Shown here piece after piece: positions 1 to 9,289 of a stretch of DNA of 14,215 bases. The notes under the pieces were generated by a model. The model was not told where the DNA came from. It ran no database searches and was given only the letters and a program-made list of their open reading frames with translations. The translations under genes were made by a program, and so were the position numbers. The stretch comes from Proteiniphilum sp. UBA5384 (GTDB lineage Bacteria > Bacteroidota > Bacteroidia > Bacteroidales > Dysgonomonadaceae), in assembly GCF_002410825.1 (NCBI RefSeq), contig NZ_DHOS01000004.1, positions 1 through 14,215 of the forward strand. The letters run 5' to 3'. Numbering within the stretch: position 1 is the stretch's first letter; every line of letters begins with the position of its first letter.

Positions 1-1
1 C

Positions 2-23
2 TATATTTTTAACGAACTATTGT
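2..23 (+). repeat. Left copy of a 22-bp inverted repeat at the window edge
   Basis: These 22 bases, beginning TATATTTTTAACGAAC, are the exact reverse complement of 14194-14215 at the other edge. Identity stops abruptly on the inner side at base 23. Read outward, both edges run into the same sequence, as expected if copies of one repeated element, such as an insertion sequence, bound the window. No transposase is visible next to either copy. It could also reflect where an assembly broke on a repeat. Confidence 0.75.
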
Positions 24-73
24 ACTAATATTAAATTGTTTTATCTTCAGGTCACTCGTCTGGCTGCATTATA

Positions 74-123
74 ACTGAACTGACCCCAAAAAGTTTTTTC
101 CAACTTTTGGGAGCCAGTTCAGT
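74..123. terminator. Strong hairpin downstream of the operon, possible terminator
   Basis: Arms 74-81 and 116-123 pair perfectly (ACTGAACT with AGTTCAGT). The stem continues with small bulges through CCC/GGG, AAAA/TTTT and GTT/AAC to a six-base loop at 96-101. It lies 30 bases past the stop codon of the last operon gene, so it may end or protect the long minus-strand mRNA, although no clear U-tract follows on that strand. The outer tips read TGAACTG...CAGTTCA, which resembles IS3-family terminal repeats, so a mobile-element origin is an alternative. Confidence 0.5.
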
Positions 124-152
124 GCTATGTAAATAATTAATAACCACATGAT

Positions 153-1724
153 TTATTTATGGGATAAATCACTCAGCAATACTACCGGGAGATCGGTGAC
201 AGCATAATCTGCCGGCCTGTAATGTTCCCCTTTCGATGGGGGCGGCATGAAAGAACCATTCCCCAGCATGTCATTGATGATCGGATAATAGTTTTGCCCC
301 TGCCCGGGTCGGAACAATAAAACGCAATAATCACCTTTTACGGCATACCCCAATTCAAATTTCTCATTTCCCGGATTGGCAATTTTATAATCATTCATTT
401 GTAAATCACCTCCTGTAAAAGTCAAGTCGAGGTCGATGGTGAAATCGTCTTTCAGGTCTACCCTCAATAATGAACGGTAAGGAGATGTCACCAGTGCGCC
501 CAGAACATGCCAGTCTGTATCAAAATATGAGATATTGGTGTAGATCAATGCATCTGACGTCGCATTCCTCACCCGTTGTAAAAGCGCCGGATCATACGGA
601 TTCAACAAGTGGGGGTTGGATATGTCACAATTGATAAAGGTGAATTTCCGGTCTATATCCCACCCTATCAACGGGACATTGAAATCAAAAACTGTAAACC
701 CTTTGTTCCTGATGGTAAATACGGAATTGGATAGCTTAACCCTGAGCGGTGTACTCGACTTCTTGTCCCTGTAAATAAAAGAAGTTCCGAAGTTATCCAG
801 GTAAGAGTAAGATATGTTCTGGTCCAGCATCAGAATCGGCTCGTTATCCCCTACAATCACAATCCCTTTATCGACGGTGTCGTAATATATCTGGTTAAAT
901 ACAAAAAAGCCGCCCGACTCAATCCGGATACCTTCCGTTTCCCGATAGTTGTACTCCGCGCCAAGATCCTTTCCACCGGTAGTCAACCATGACAAAATAT
1001 GGATATTATTCAATATGTGCCCGGCTGATTTTGTAAAGAGGGCATACTTTGTACTGTAAATAAATGTGTCCGATATTTTGGCATCATGACAATTCTTATC
1101 GATATAAATGCCGTAAATTTCTTCATTTGATGACATGCCATGAATGGTCACATTGTCTATTTTGGTATCGCAACTACTGTTTTTATTGAGATCCGTAACG
1201 TTGATCCTTATGTGGGTATTCCGTCCCCGCACCAGGCTCATGGTCCGGATCTGTACCAGCTGTTTCAACCCATTTACAATAATGCCATTGTCCGCATTAT
1301 AGCAATCCAGTATTCCGCCTTCTATATACGAAAAACGCCGGTGGCTGTTATCGGAGATATAATGCATTTCCGAATAACCGACCTTTATGAGGGCTTCCAG
1401 CCTGGTATCGCTTTTTACCAACGCGTTTTTGTCAAAAATGATATTGACGTTCTTCTCATAGTCCAATGGCAACACCATTGGTTCCGTCAATGTATATGTC
1501 CCGGCCGGAAAAAAGAGGGTCTTTTTATACGATTGGCGGACCAACTCATTTATTTCAGCGCCTATGGGCGATCCATCGTTCTTTATGCCGTGATCCACCA
1601 CCGACACAATGTTCTCTATATTTCCATTTTCAGGAATTCCGTCAATTATTTCTTTGCTTTCTATTTTATCTGAACAGTTGAACAGGCAAAACAGTAACAG
1701 GAGCAGATATTTTCTTGGTTTCAT
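153..1724 (-). CDS. Secreted parallel beta-helix, pectate-lyase-like lipoprotein
   Basis: This 523-residue protein begins with a hydrophobic signal peptide and a lipobox ending at Cys17 (LFNC), followed by acidic and lysine residues (SDKIESKE) that fit export to the outer surface. Residues 41-90 (VVDHGIKNDGSPIG, then FFPAGTYTL) match the N-terminal signature of the pectate-lyase-3/GH28-related right-handed beta-helix superfamily. Repetitive strands with Asn- and Ile-rich turns follow to about residue 350, then a C-terminal region that I do not recognise. Relatives are polysaccharide lyases, hydrolases or binding proteins. I cannot assign catalytic residues, so enzyme activity is inference. 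It is the last gene of the SusC/SusD operon, 22 bp after the previous stop, and the only candidate depolymerase here. An acidic polysaccharide substrate would suit the fold but is not shown. Confidence 0.85.
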   Translation of the reverse strand: MKPRKYLLLLLFCLFNCSDKIESKEIIDGIPENGNIENIVSVVDHGIKNDGSPIGAEINELVRQSYKKTLFFPAGTYTLTEPMVLPLDYEKNVNIIFDKNALVKSDTRLEALIKVGYSEMHYISDNSHRRFSYIEGGILDCYNADNGIIVNGLKQLVQIRTMSLVRGRNTHIRINVTDLNKNSSCDTKIDNVTIHGMSSNEEIYGIYIDKNCHDAKISDTFIYSTKYALFTKSAGHILNNIHILSWLTTGGKDLGAEYNYRETEGIRIESGGFFVFNQIYYDTVDKGIVIVGDNEPILMLDQNISYSYLDNFGTSFIYRDKKSSTPLRVKLSNSVFTIRNKGFTVFDFNVPLIGWDIDRKFTFINCDISNPHLLNPYDPALLQRVRNATSDALIYTNISYFDTDWHVLGALVTSPYRSLLRVDLKDDFTIDLDLTFTGGDLQMNDYKIANPGNEKFELGYAVKGDYCVLLFRPGQGQNYYPIINDMLGNGSFMPPPSKGEHYRPADYAVTDLPVVLLSDLSHK

Positions 1725-1746
1725 ATTATCAATCTGCTATTTAAGT

Positions 1747-2730
1747 TCACCATTCAATGGCCTGGTCTTCATCAGGAATCTGGGTATTGATCTTGCGTTC
1801 CATGATCATAGACCCTTTTGCCTCATACCCGATCATTGTTCCCGGCACCGAAGTGATGTCATCATACGAATACGACAGGTTAATGGTGATGTACCGGTGC
1901 TTTAAATATGGCAGGACATCATCCATGATCTCTTCAACGGAATACCGCGGGGTTGTCAGCAATTGAAAATTGATCCTGTCATCTTCCGCATGCATATCCA
2001 AAGTCCCGTCACTATTGAATGTCGCTATGATTTTATAGATACGCCTGTTCTTGTCGTCTTCGTCGGTTGTGCCGGCATAAAAAAAGATGGAGTTGCCATC
2101 AACGACAAACGAAGTACGCGTATTGATCACCATCGCATTGCTGTTAGTTCCTTTGAAATAAATCCGCATGGCCGTTGTCTGGTAAATTCCCGAATAATCA
2201 TTGAAGGGGATGACCCGCAACATCGCTTTTTTATAATGCTTCCTGGGATGGGCTTTATAACCGGCGGAAGGGGAATCCTCGATGGTCAATGGCAATATCC
2301 ATTTGTAGAACATGTCGATCCCTTTGAATGTGAAATTGACGGGCAACAACCCTTGCCGCGAACCGGCTGGGATGGTGGTCTCGAATGAAGGGATGTCATA
2401 CAGCGGATTGTCCAACTGCGTGAAATACAAATCATGCCTGTTCTGGAAACGTTCGTAGTTCAACGTGTTCAATGAATCGGGATCGAGGGCGACCTTGACC
2501 TGCAACTCTTTGGAGTTGGTTGTCGTACCGCTTACAATCAGCGGCAACTGGTACGTTGATATACCTTCGTCGCGGTACTTGACATACACATCCGTCACCC
2601 CTTTTGAATTTATTGGCGCTTTGAACGAGACGTAATGGGTATAAAGTTCAGTCGTCCACTCGTCGTTACATGAAACCAGGGTAACTAAAAAAGCGATCCA
2701 TAAGAATATGTTCCTTGATATTTTTTTCAT
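1747..2730 (-). CDS. DUF1735/DUF4973-type surface lipoprotein
   Basis: A 327-residue lipoprotein. The chosen start gives a classic signal peptide (MKKISRN, then a hydrophobic core) and a lipobox ending at Cys21 (LVSC). An in-frame ATG at 2760 would add ten residues and overlap the stop codon of the SusD gene; it is less likely because it puts extra residues before the signal peptide. The N-terminal half (THYVSFKAP, then YVKYRDEGISTYQLPLIVSG) looks like the Ig-like beta-sandwich of DUF1735/DUF4973 proteins found in Bacteroides glycan operons. The C-terminal half is strand-rich with a YSGIYQTTAMRIY segment typical of these proteins. Known relatives sit at the cell surface and some bind glycan as accessory proteins. 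The role here is inferred from family and position, and the exact DUF number should be checked by profile search. Confidence 0.8.
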   Translation of the reverse strand: MKKISRNIFLWIAFLVTLVSCNDEWTTELYTHYVSFKAPINSKGVTDVYVKYRDEGISTYQLPLIVSGTTTNSKELQVKVALDPDSLNTLNYERFQNRHDLYFTQLDNPLYDIPSFETTIPAGSRQGLLPVNFTFKGIDMFYKWILPLTIEDSPSAGYKAHPRKHYKKAMLRVIPFNDYSGIYQTTAMRIYFKGTNSNAMVINTRTSFVVDGNSIFFYAGTTDEDDKNRRIYKIIATFNSDGTLDMHAEDDRINFQLLTTPRYSVEEIMDDVLPYLKHRYITINLSYSYDDITSVPGTMIGYEAKGSMIMERKINTQIPDEDQAIEW

Positions 2731-2752
2731 TTGATTGATTTTTAGTAGTTGA

Positions 2753-4780
2753 TTAATCATATGATTGCCAACCGGGGTTTTGTGTCAGCCGTGAATTACG
2801 TTTCAACTCCGTTTTCGATATCGGCCAGAACCACATCTTATCGGAAAAGGTCGTTGGGATAGACGAGACGACTACCGGCGTATGGAAAAGGTCCCTTTGC
2901 TCGGCCGTCATCACCGTGTTGCATCCGTAAACGGGCAATACCTCTTCAATGGGAGCGTCTTTCCAACGGCGCAGGTCGTAATAACGGTGGCCTTCGGCCA
3001 TCAACTCTATCTGGCGTTCGCGTTTCAGCTTCTTCCGGAATTCATCCTTACCCGCATAAACACCCGGTTCAAAATCAGGAAGCCCTGCCCTTAACCGTAT
3101 GGGAAGGATGCCCTTTTTCATCTCGGTTATATCACGGTGGACCGTATACTCCCTGGAACCGTCCCATGACGGGATTTGGTAAGAGCCGTCCAGTTCATTC
3201 AAGGCCTCGGCATAGATCAACAATATTTCCGCATAACGGATCGCCGGTTCCGTTTTGGTCCTGATCTGTGTCAGTGTCGCGTTTTCGTATGTGTCATAAG
3301 GATGGACATATTTTTTGCACCCGATACCGGTCCGCAGCCAATGGTCCGTGTTGGAATAGCCATCCGGGGAGCCCCTGTAATACCAGCTCCTGTAATTCCG
3401 GTGTTCCGGGACGGTCGCCGCCGAAAGCGTCCAGAGGCTTCCGTTATAGGCGACGGACGCGTAAAAGCGGGGTTCCCGGTTTGCATATTGTAATGAGGTG
3501 CCTTCCAAGAGGGGTATGTATCTTCCGGCGTTCACGTCGTCAGGGGTCACATACCCCGTCACCCGTTCACTTCCGTCCCCGCGCCCCATCTCTTTATCCT
3601 TTCCGGGAATATCGCGCCCGTCATGCATATAATACGCGTCGCATTGTTTTTGGGTGATGCCGAAGGTGTTCCACCCATTGGCGGCGCGCGGCAACATGTG
3701 GACGACCATCCATTGTAACCCGCCACTTTGGCCTGCCGTGCCATTCTGTACTCGTGAAAAGATCAATTCCGGATTGGTGCTTGCCGACAGCTCCCCGTCG
3801 AACAATGCCCTGTACGAAGCGAATGGGTCGATATTCCGCCACCCCGAAGGCCAGTCCTTACCGGAAAATTCAGGATGATAAGGAGGAACGATCGTCTTCG
3901 GAAAATCATTATTCCCGAAATCCCTGTAATGGGCGACATAAATCTGGTATTTCCCGAGTTCCATCACATCCCGCGCCGCCGCGGCCGCTTTCGCCCATTT
4001 TCCCTCATCGTAACTATCCGACAACAGGCGTTTGCCTTTATCATCCACGAGCAGGTTTGCGTACTCATCCTGATTCCCGTTTACCAACGGGCTCGCGGCA
4101 TACAGCAATACCTTTGCCCTCGCCGCCAAGGCGGCTCCCCGGGTAGGCCGGGCAATGTTCATCGCTTCCCGGTCGGGTCTGAGTTCCTTGGCAGCCTGCA
4201 CCAGTTCTGTGGTGATATAATCTACACATTCGTCATACGTGTTGCGGGGCAGTGCGATTTCATTATACGACAGCGTGTAATCTATCATGCCGTCATCCGC
4301 AGGAATGACAGGGACAGGCCCGTACTTACGGAGCAGTAGCCAGTAATAATAAGCCCGGAGGAAACGGGCCTGGCCTTTGCAATCGGTGATCTCTTCCTCC
4401 GTCATCTCCTCATTCACATCGATGTTGAGGATAAATTCCGATGCTTGCCGTATGCCTTTGTAGCACGCGCTCCATGAACTCTGCAACGCGCTCTCATCGT
4501 ATTCCCCATTCTTGAATTTCTTGTATAAATCACTCCAGTCGCCCGTGTAGATGTCATCGGCAAAATTATGCCATGAATCATTCTTATTGCATACGTCCGC
4601 ATTTTCATTGGCCAGGAATGAATAGGCGTGCGCCAGCCAGTTCTCGGCGTAATTCCTTTGTTTGAATGCCTTTTCGATCGACATCCTGTCTTTAAAATAC
4701 TTCTCGGTTTCCAGGTAATCAGCGCAAGAAGCAAATGCGATAATCATCAAAAGAGTAATAAGTCTTATATTTTTACACAT
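2753..4780 (-). CDS. SusD/RagB-family outer-membrane glycan-binding lipoprotein
   Basis: A 675-residue SusD-like protein, on the long side for the family (usually about 500-650). The lipobox ends at Cys19 (FASC). Family landmarks are GQARFLRAYYYWLLLRKYGPVPVI in the TPR-rich N-terminal half, ERQIELMAEGHRYYDLRRW near residues 588-606, and the closing WPISKTEL...LTQNPGW at 652-671. SusD proteins cap the SusC barrel and bind glycan before import. The start at 4780 is well supported: AGGAG lies 9 bases upstream and overlaps the TAG stop of the SusC gene (TAGGAG), giving tight translational coupling. The pairing with the upstream SusC gene is the standard genetic signature of a polysaccharide-utilisation locus. 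Confidence 0.95.
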   Translation of the reverse strand: MCKNIRLITLLMIIAFASCADYLETEKYFKDRMSIEKAFKQRNYAENWLAHAYSFLANENADVCNKNDSWHNFADDIYTGDWSDLYKKFKNGEYDESALQSSWSACYKGIRQASEFILNIDVNEEMTEEEITDCKGQARFLRAYYYWLLLRKYGPVPVIPADDGMIDYTLSYNEIALPRNTYDECVDYITTELVQAAKELRPDREAMNIARPTRGAALAARAKVLLYAASPLVNGNQDEYANLLVDDKGKRLLSDSYDEGKWAKAAAAARDVMELGKYQIYVAHYRDFGNNDFPKTIVPPYHPEFSGKDWPSGWRNIDPFASYRALFDGELSASTNPELIFSRVQNGTAGQSGGLQWMVVHMLPRAANGWNTFGITQKQCDAYYMHDGRDIPGKDKEMGRGDGSERVTGYVTPDDVNAGRYIPLLEGTSLQYANREPRFYASVAYNGSLWTLSAATVPEHRNYRSWYYRGSPDGYSNTDHWLRTGIGCKKYVHPYDTYENATLTQIRTKTEPAIRYAEILLIYAEALNELDGSYQIPSWDGSREYTVHRDITEMKKGILPIRLRAGLPDFEPGVYAGKDEFRKKLKRERQIELMAEGHRYYDLRRWKDAPIEEVLPVYGCNTVMTAEQRDLFHTPVVVSSIPTTFSDKMWFWPISKTELKRNSRLTQNPGWQSYD

Positions 4781-4786
4781 AACTTC

Positions 4787-4794
4787 CGTCTCCT
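4787..4794 (-). promoter_or_regulatory. Shine-Dalgarno site overlapping the SusC stop codon
   Basis: On the minus strand the sequence reads TAGGAGACGGAAGTTATG: the TAG stop of the SusC gene overlaps an AGGAG motif placed 9 bases before the SusD start. Clear Shine-Dalgarno motifs are uncommon in Bacteroidetes, so this one stands out against the other genes of the operon and suggests coupled, balanced synthesis of the SusC and SusD partners. Confidence 0.55.
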
Positions 4795-7700
4795 ATATAT
4801 TAATTGTGGCTCCTAACGTTATAACTTTTGCAATGGGATATTCCTCGCCCGTCGAACTGCCCAGTTCGGGGTCCCACATCTTGAATTTTGACCAGGTCAC
4901 CAGGTTCGTTCCAATGAAGAACAGGCGGAATGAATTCAAATGCATCTTCGTGACCCACTGTTTTGGGAGTGTATACCCCACTTCGAGGGTCTTCAGCCGT
5001 AAATACCGGCCGTCGCGCATCCAAAAAGAAGAAGCCCGGTAGTTATTGCTGTTCCCGTTGTAACTTAACCGCGGGTATTCCGCATTCGGGTCTTCGGTGG
5101 CCGGGTCACCCGAGATATCGGCATCGATCCACCGTTTGGAATGGGCCAGATCCGAAAACACAGTGCCCCAGATACCTTCGTTAAAGGCATATACATTGGG
5201 GCCATTGATCATAAAAGACGATTTCCCCGCGCCTTGAAAATGGACATTTACATCCAACCCTTTCCACTGGAGCGTCGTGCCGAAACCATAGATCAGGTTC
5301 GGTTTCCTTGTCGCGCCTATCGCCGTGATATCGCCGTCGTTGACCACCCCGTCACCGTTCACGTCCGCATACTTTATATCTCCGGGCTGGTAGGTGCCGA
5401 ACTGTTGAGTAGGGCTGTTGCGGATATCTTCATAATCTTCAAAGAGTCCCAATGCGACCAATCCGGCCACCTGATTCACCCGTCGTCCTTTCTGCATTTG
5501 ATAGGGATATACGCTGTTTTCCTCATCAATATCCAGTATCCGGTTCTTGCTGTACGTCCAGTTGCCGCGCATGGTGAAATTGACCTGGTCGATTTTTTGT
5601 CGGAAGCTAAAATTACCGTCGACGCCGGTGGAATGCACCTTGCCCACATTCGCCTTGGGATTGCTCTCCAGGCCCACCATTTCCGGCAGATGGTATCTGG
5701 TGTAATAGATGCCGTTGCGGAATTCGTTAAAATAATCGGCCGTAACCTGCAACTTGTCATTCCATAAAGCGAGGTCCATTCCCAAATCCCTCTTGACGGC
5801 CTGTTCCCACGTGATCCCGGTAGAAGCTATCTGGGAATAATACAATCCGGAGTAGATGTTGTTGAAATAATAGTCGCCCCAGTTATAACCCGCATTGGGA
5901 TTCTCAAGGAGCGTATAGAGATACGGTATCCGCGTGCCGATTTCATCATTCCCCACCCTGCCGTCGGAATAGCGTATCTTGCACATGCCAATCCATGGCA
6001 GCTTTTCTTTCACGATCTTTTCCTCGCCTATATTCCATGCGAAAGAAAAGGCAGGGAAGAAACCCCATCTATGGTCTCTGGCGAAATTCTCCGATCCGGT
6101 ATATCCGAAGTTAAAATCGATAAAATAGCGTAACGCGTAATTATAGGTCAACCGGCCGGCAAGCGATTCATGCCGGTTAGGGATGCCTTCCTTTATATCT
6201 CTCCCCACATTGTCGGTACGCTCCTGCGAGTCGGCGTTCCACTTCAGGGTGCCGCCCACGTTATGGACCTTGGCAAAACTGCGGTTATAGTTCAGCCATA
6301 ATTCGGCAAATTCCACTTTCCAGCCGCTGGCACTGCTCTCCTGATACATCTCCATGGGACCCGCGATATGCTGGAATATCAAATTACCGTTCGCATCGCG
6401 CATCCGCTCGGCCCTCCATTGCTTGGGCCATTTGACCCGGTTGATATGGTTCGCGTTGGAAAGGTCATAACCGATGTTTGCCGTGAAATCCAACCCCGGG
6501 GTCACAAAATCCAGGTCCTGTTCCCATGTAGCGTTGGTTTGCACATCGTTGATCCAATGTTCCGAATACCCCGACTGGGTAGCCTGCAGCCACGGATTGG
6601 TGCGTTCGCCCAAACCGCTGGCAGGGACGTACCCGTTGGAATACATCACCGGGATATAAACGGGGGAAGTACCTAAAATAGAGTGCCATATCTGATAGCC
6701 GTCATACATCGCCGCATTATTCTGCTTCGAGAGCTTTCCGGCCACTCCTACCTTTAGCACGGATGTGCGGGTAATATTCAAATCGGTATTCAAACGATAA
6801 TTGAACACCCGGTAATCGGCATTCGTGTGATATTCTTTTTCAAGCTGGTCGTCACTTTTATACATCCCTTTCTCGTCTATATAACTCATCGACACATAAT
6901 AGCGGGCGGTTGAACCGCCACCGTTCATGTTAACCGAGGCCCGGTGGGTGGGGGCGCCTTTCTTCAGTAACACCGATCCCCAGTCCACATTCGGGTAAAG
7001 GTCGGGGTCCAGGTTACGGCGGATAATCTCCAATTCATCCGTGGTGTAGATAGGCTCCTGGTTCCGTGTGATTTTTGCCTCGTTCACCATCGACACATAC
7101 TCGTTGCCGTCAATCACCTCGGGAGTGATGGTGCGGGTATTATAAGACGATTCTACTTTAACCTGTATATTCACCTTGCCGGCCTTCCCCCGCTTGGTGG
7201 TGATCAGGACAACGCCGTTGGCTCCCTTGTCCCCGTAGATTGCCGTCGCCGACGCGTCTTTCAGTACGGAGAACGATTCAATATCTTCCACATTCACATC
7301 ATTGATATCGCGCGGGAAGCCGTCCACCAAGACATACGCGCTTGTATGGGCACCGAAAGTCGAAATTCCCCGGATCCAGAATTCGGAGATATTCTTGCCC
7401 GGCTGCCCCGAAGTCTGCATGGCATAAACGCCAGCGACATTACCGGCCAGGGAGTTCACCAGACTGGACGTGGGGTTGGTCTTCAGTTGCTCTACTTCCA
7501 CATTGGTGATGGCCCCGGTTACCGTTAACTTCTTTTGGGGGCCGGTGGCGGTCACAACAAGTTCGTCCAATGTGCTTAATTTACCCTCTTTCATAAGCAC
7601 ATCCACCACGGTCTGTTCTTTGATCAACACCTCCTGGTTTTCGAACCCGATGTATGAAAACACCAAACGGTGGAACGGTTCCATCCTGATTTTATATCTA

Positions 7701-7876
7701 CCGTGTATGTCCGTCACCGTACCCATCCCCGGCACATCTTTTACGACGATGTTGACCCCTATCAACGGTTCCTTGTCCACATCGGTCACTATGCCGGTAA
7801 TCTCTATCGTTTGCTGGGCAAGGACAGAGAGGGAAAGGGATAAAACACTGAAAAATGATATTATATATTTCTTCAT
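4793..7876 (-). CDS. SusC/RagA-family TonB-dependent outer-membrane transporter
   Basis: From the preferred start this is 1027 residues. A further in-frame ATG at 7903 overlaps the end of the preceding gene and would put nine residues before an otherwise ideal signal peptide (MKKYIISFF...VLAQ). After cleavage near residue 21 come a carboxypeptidase-regulatory-like domain (about 23-105, including PLIGVNIVVKD and GRYKI), the linker LDELVVTATG, a plug domain (about 115-230) with the SusC hallmark LKDASATAIYGDKGANG, and a long beta-barrel. The GDK version of the hallmark differs slightly from the common GAR. The chain ends in LGATINI; outer-membrane barrels usually end in an aromatic residue, so the final Ile is mildly unusual. 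It imports glycan fragments using TonB energy together with the SusD partner 12 bp downstream. The substrate cannot be read from sequence. Confidence 0.95.
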   Translation of the reverse strand: MKKYIISFFSVLSLSLSVLAQQTIEITGIVTDVDKEPLIGVNIVVKDVPGMGTVTDIHGRYKIRMEPFHRLVFSYIGFENQEVLIKEQTVVDVLMKEGKLSTLDELVVTATGPQKKLTVTGAITNVEVEQLKTNPTSSLVNSLAGNVAGVYAMQTSGQPGKNISEFWIRGISTFGAHTSAYVLVDGFPRDINDVNVEDIESFSVLKDASATAIYGDKGANGVVLITTKRGKAGKVNIQVKVESSYNTRTITPEVIDGNEYVSMVNEAKITRNQEPIYTTDELEIIRRNLDPDLYPNVDWGSVLLKKGAPTHRASVNMNGGGSTARYYVSMSYIDEKGMYKSDDQLEKEYHTNADYRVFNYRLNTDLNITRTSVLKVGVAGKLSKQNNAAMYDGYQIWHSILGTSPVYIPVMYSNGYVPASGLGERTNPWLQATQSGYSEHWINDVQTNATWEQDLDFVTPGLDFTANIGYDLSNANHINRVKWPKQWRAERMRDANGNLIFQHIAGPMEMYQESSASGWKVEFAELWLNYNRSFAKVHNVGGTLKWNADSQERTDNVGRDIKEGIPNRHESLAGRLTYNYALRYFIDFNFGYTGSENFARDHRWGFFPAFSFAWNIGEEKIVKEKLPWIGMCKIRYSDGRVGNDEIGTRIPYLYTLLENPNAGYNWGDYYFNNIYSGLYYSQIASTGITWEQAVKRDLGMDLALWNDKLQVTADYFNEFRNGIYYTRYHLPEMVGLESNPKANVGKVHSTGVDGNFSFRQKIDQVNFTMRGNWTYSKNRILDIDEENSVYPYQMQKGRRVNQVAGLVALGLFEDYEDIRNSPTQQFGTYQPGDIKYADVNGDGVVNDGDITAIGATRKPNLIYGFGTTLQWKGLDVNVHFQGAGKSSFMINGPNVYAFNEGIWGTVFSDLAHSKRWIDADISGDPATEDPNAEYPRLSYNGNSNNYRASSFWMRDGRYLRLKTLEVGYTLPKQWVTKMHLNSFRLFFIGTNLVTWSKFKMWDPELGSSTGEEYPIAKVITLGATINI

Positions 7877-7895
7877 AAAGCTGTTTTTTGGGAGA

Positions 7896-9284
7896 TTATT
7901 CATCCATTGATATCATACGGATACGGTGGTTGTTCATATCCGCTATATAAAATGTCTTTGTTTTTTCGTCGTATTCAATGCCCCAGGGATCACGGAAACG
8001 GGCCTCTTTACGCAATTCGCCATCCACATACCCCCATGTATTGTTATCAAGGCCCTTGCTTCCCCTGCCCGCGAAGGTCGTGACCTTGCCCTCCGGGGTG
8101 ATTATCCTTATGCAGTGGTTCCCGGCCTCAATCAGGTAGAAATCATAGATGTCCTCTTTTCCCTCACGGATATATTCCTCATTCTTGACAAACACTCCCT
8201 GATACGGCATCGCGACTTTGGCCGCGGTCCCTACCCCATCCACATATCCGTTTCCACCGCCGCCTACAAAGGTCGTGGGCGGGTCCAGTGTTTTCTCCTC
8301 CCAATTGTAGGAGGCCCTTTGGATTGCCGAATTCCATGGGGAGAAAACATAGGCATAGTTACCCGAAGGGTGGAACATCACATGATATTCCAACAAGCCA
8401 TTGTTTCCGGCATGCACCGCCTTCTTTTGATCCCAGTCATACCTGAACAGTTCACCGGCCCACCAGGTACTGAAGAAAATGGTTCCATCCACCGGATTCA
8501 CCGATACATGGTTGATGTTACGGTAAAAGACAAGTGTCTGGGGTACCTTGAATCCCGTACTGCGGGTCAGCATCGTTACGCCGACGCTGGTCTCTCCGTC
8601 CTGGTCATTGGCCACATACAGCGTGTCTCCCGAGAGGGACCATGCAAGTGTTCTGGGATGTTTCCAGTTGGCTTCCCCGAGTGTCACCAGGGTGGTCACC
8701 GTGCTTTTTTCGATATCCAGTAAACGGAGGCTCAGGTTTTGTTCCAGCAAAAAAAGATGCTTGTTGTTCTTCGGGTCAATGGAAAGCCAGTAAGGCGCTC
8801 CAAAACCGCATTCCTCAAAAGTGCCGTCTTTTATCTCGTACTTGCCTTCCGACGTCATGTATCCGCACAATGTGGAGACAACCGTCCTGGACACATACCT
8901 GAAACGGTTCTCCGCTTTGGCCGACTTCTCAACCAAGTCATCTTTAACCCTGACCTCTATCGTCCCCTCCTGGGAACCCGCCGGAACCAGGCAATAGATA
9001 CACTCTCCGTCACAGCCTACCAGGGGCGCTTTCTTACCGCCGATAGAAACGGAGATCTTGGTCGTATCCGTTCCGAAATTCTCACCGTAAAGGAACATTT
9101 TGGAGCGGGCAGAACCGCTGTCGGGGGAAAACGCAGTGATTACCACATCTTTCGACGGATCGAATTCCTTGCCGCCCACATCATTGTCGCTTTTGCAGGC
9201 AGCTAATTCAACGATGAATACGCATAAAAAAAGGTTCCATAAAGGAATGATCAATTTTTTGTTTTTCAGATATTTACTTTTCAT
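7896..9284 (-). CDS. IPT/TIG and NHL-repeat beta-propeller lipoprotein
   Basis: A 462-residue lipoprotein and the first gene of the operon. The lipobox ends at Cys30 (ELAAC) after a charged N-terminus and hydrophobic core. Residues about 46-130 form an IPT/TIG immunoglobulin-like domain (ITAFSPDSGSARSKMFLYGENFG, then IGGKKAPLV). The rest is an NHL-type propeller, with repeats such as GTFEECGFGAPYWLSIDP, GYVDGVGTAAKVAMPYQGVFV and, at the very end, ARFRDPWGIEYDEKTKTFYIADMNNHRIRMI. Such IPT-NHL lipoproteins occur beside SusC/SusD pairs in Bacteroidetes, where they are thought to be surface glycan-binding or scaffold proteins; that role is inferred. The stop lies 19 bases before the preferred SusC start. 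Its place ahead of SusC means it is likely the most proximal message of the operon. Confidence 0.88.
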   Translation of the reverse strand: MKSKYLKNKKLIIPLWNLFLCVFIVELAACKSDNDVGGKEFDPSKDVVITAFSPDSGSARSKMFLYGENFGTDTTKISVSIGGKKAPLVGCDGECIYCLVPAGSQEGTIEVRVKDDLVEKSAKAENRFRYVSRTVVSTLCGYMTSEGKYEIKDGTFEECGFGAPYWLSIDPKNNKHLFLLEQNLSLRLLDIEKSTVTTLVTLGEANWKHPRTLAWSLSGDTLYVANDQDGETSVGVTMLTRSTGFKVPQTLVFYRNINHVSVNPVDGTIFFSTWWAGELFRYDWDQKKAVHAGNNGLLEYHVMFHPSGNYAYVFSPWNSAIQRASYNWEEKTLDPPTTFVGGGGNGYVDGVGTAAKVAMPYQGVFVKNEEYIREGKEDIYDFYLIEAGNHCIRIITPEGKVTTFAGRGSKGLDNNTWGYVDGELRKEARFRDPWGIEYDEKTKTFYIADMNNHRIRMISMDE

Positions 9285-9289
9285 ATTAC

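Noticed and set aside
7926..8723. 265-codon plus-strand ORF opposite the IPT-NHL gene
   Set aside because: It is the shadow of a well-supported gene with signal peptide and domains on the other strand, and shows no family motif of its own.
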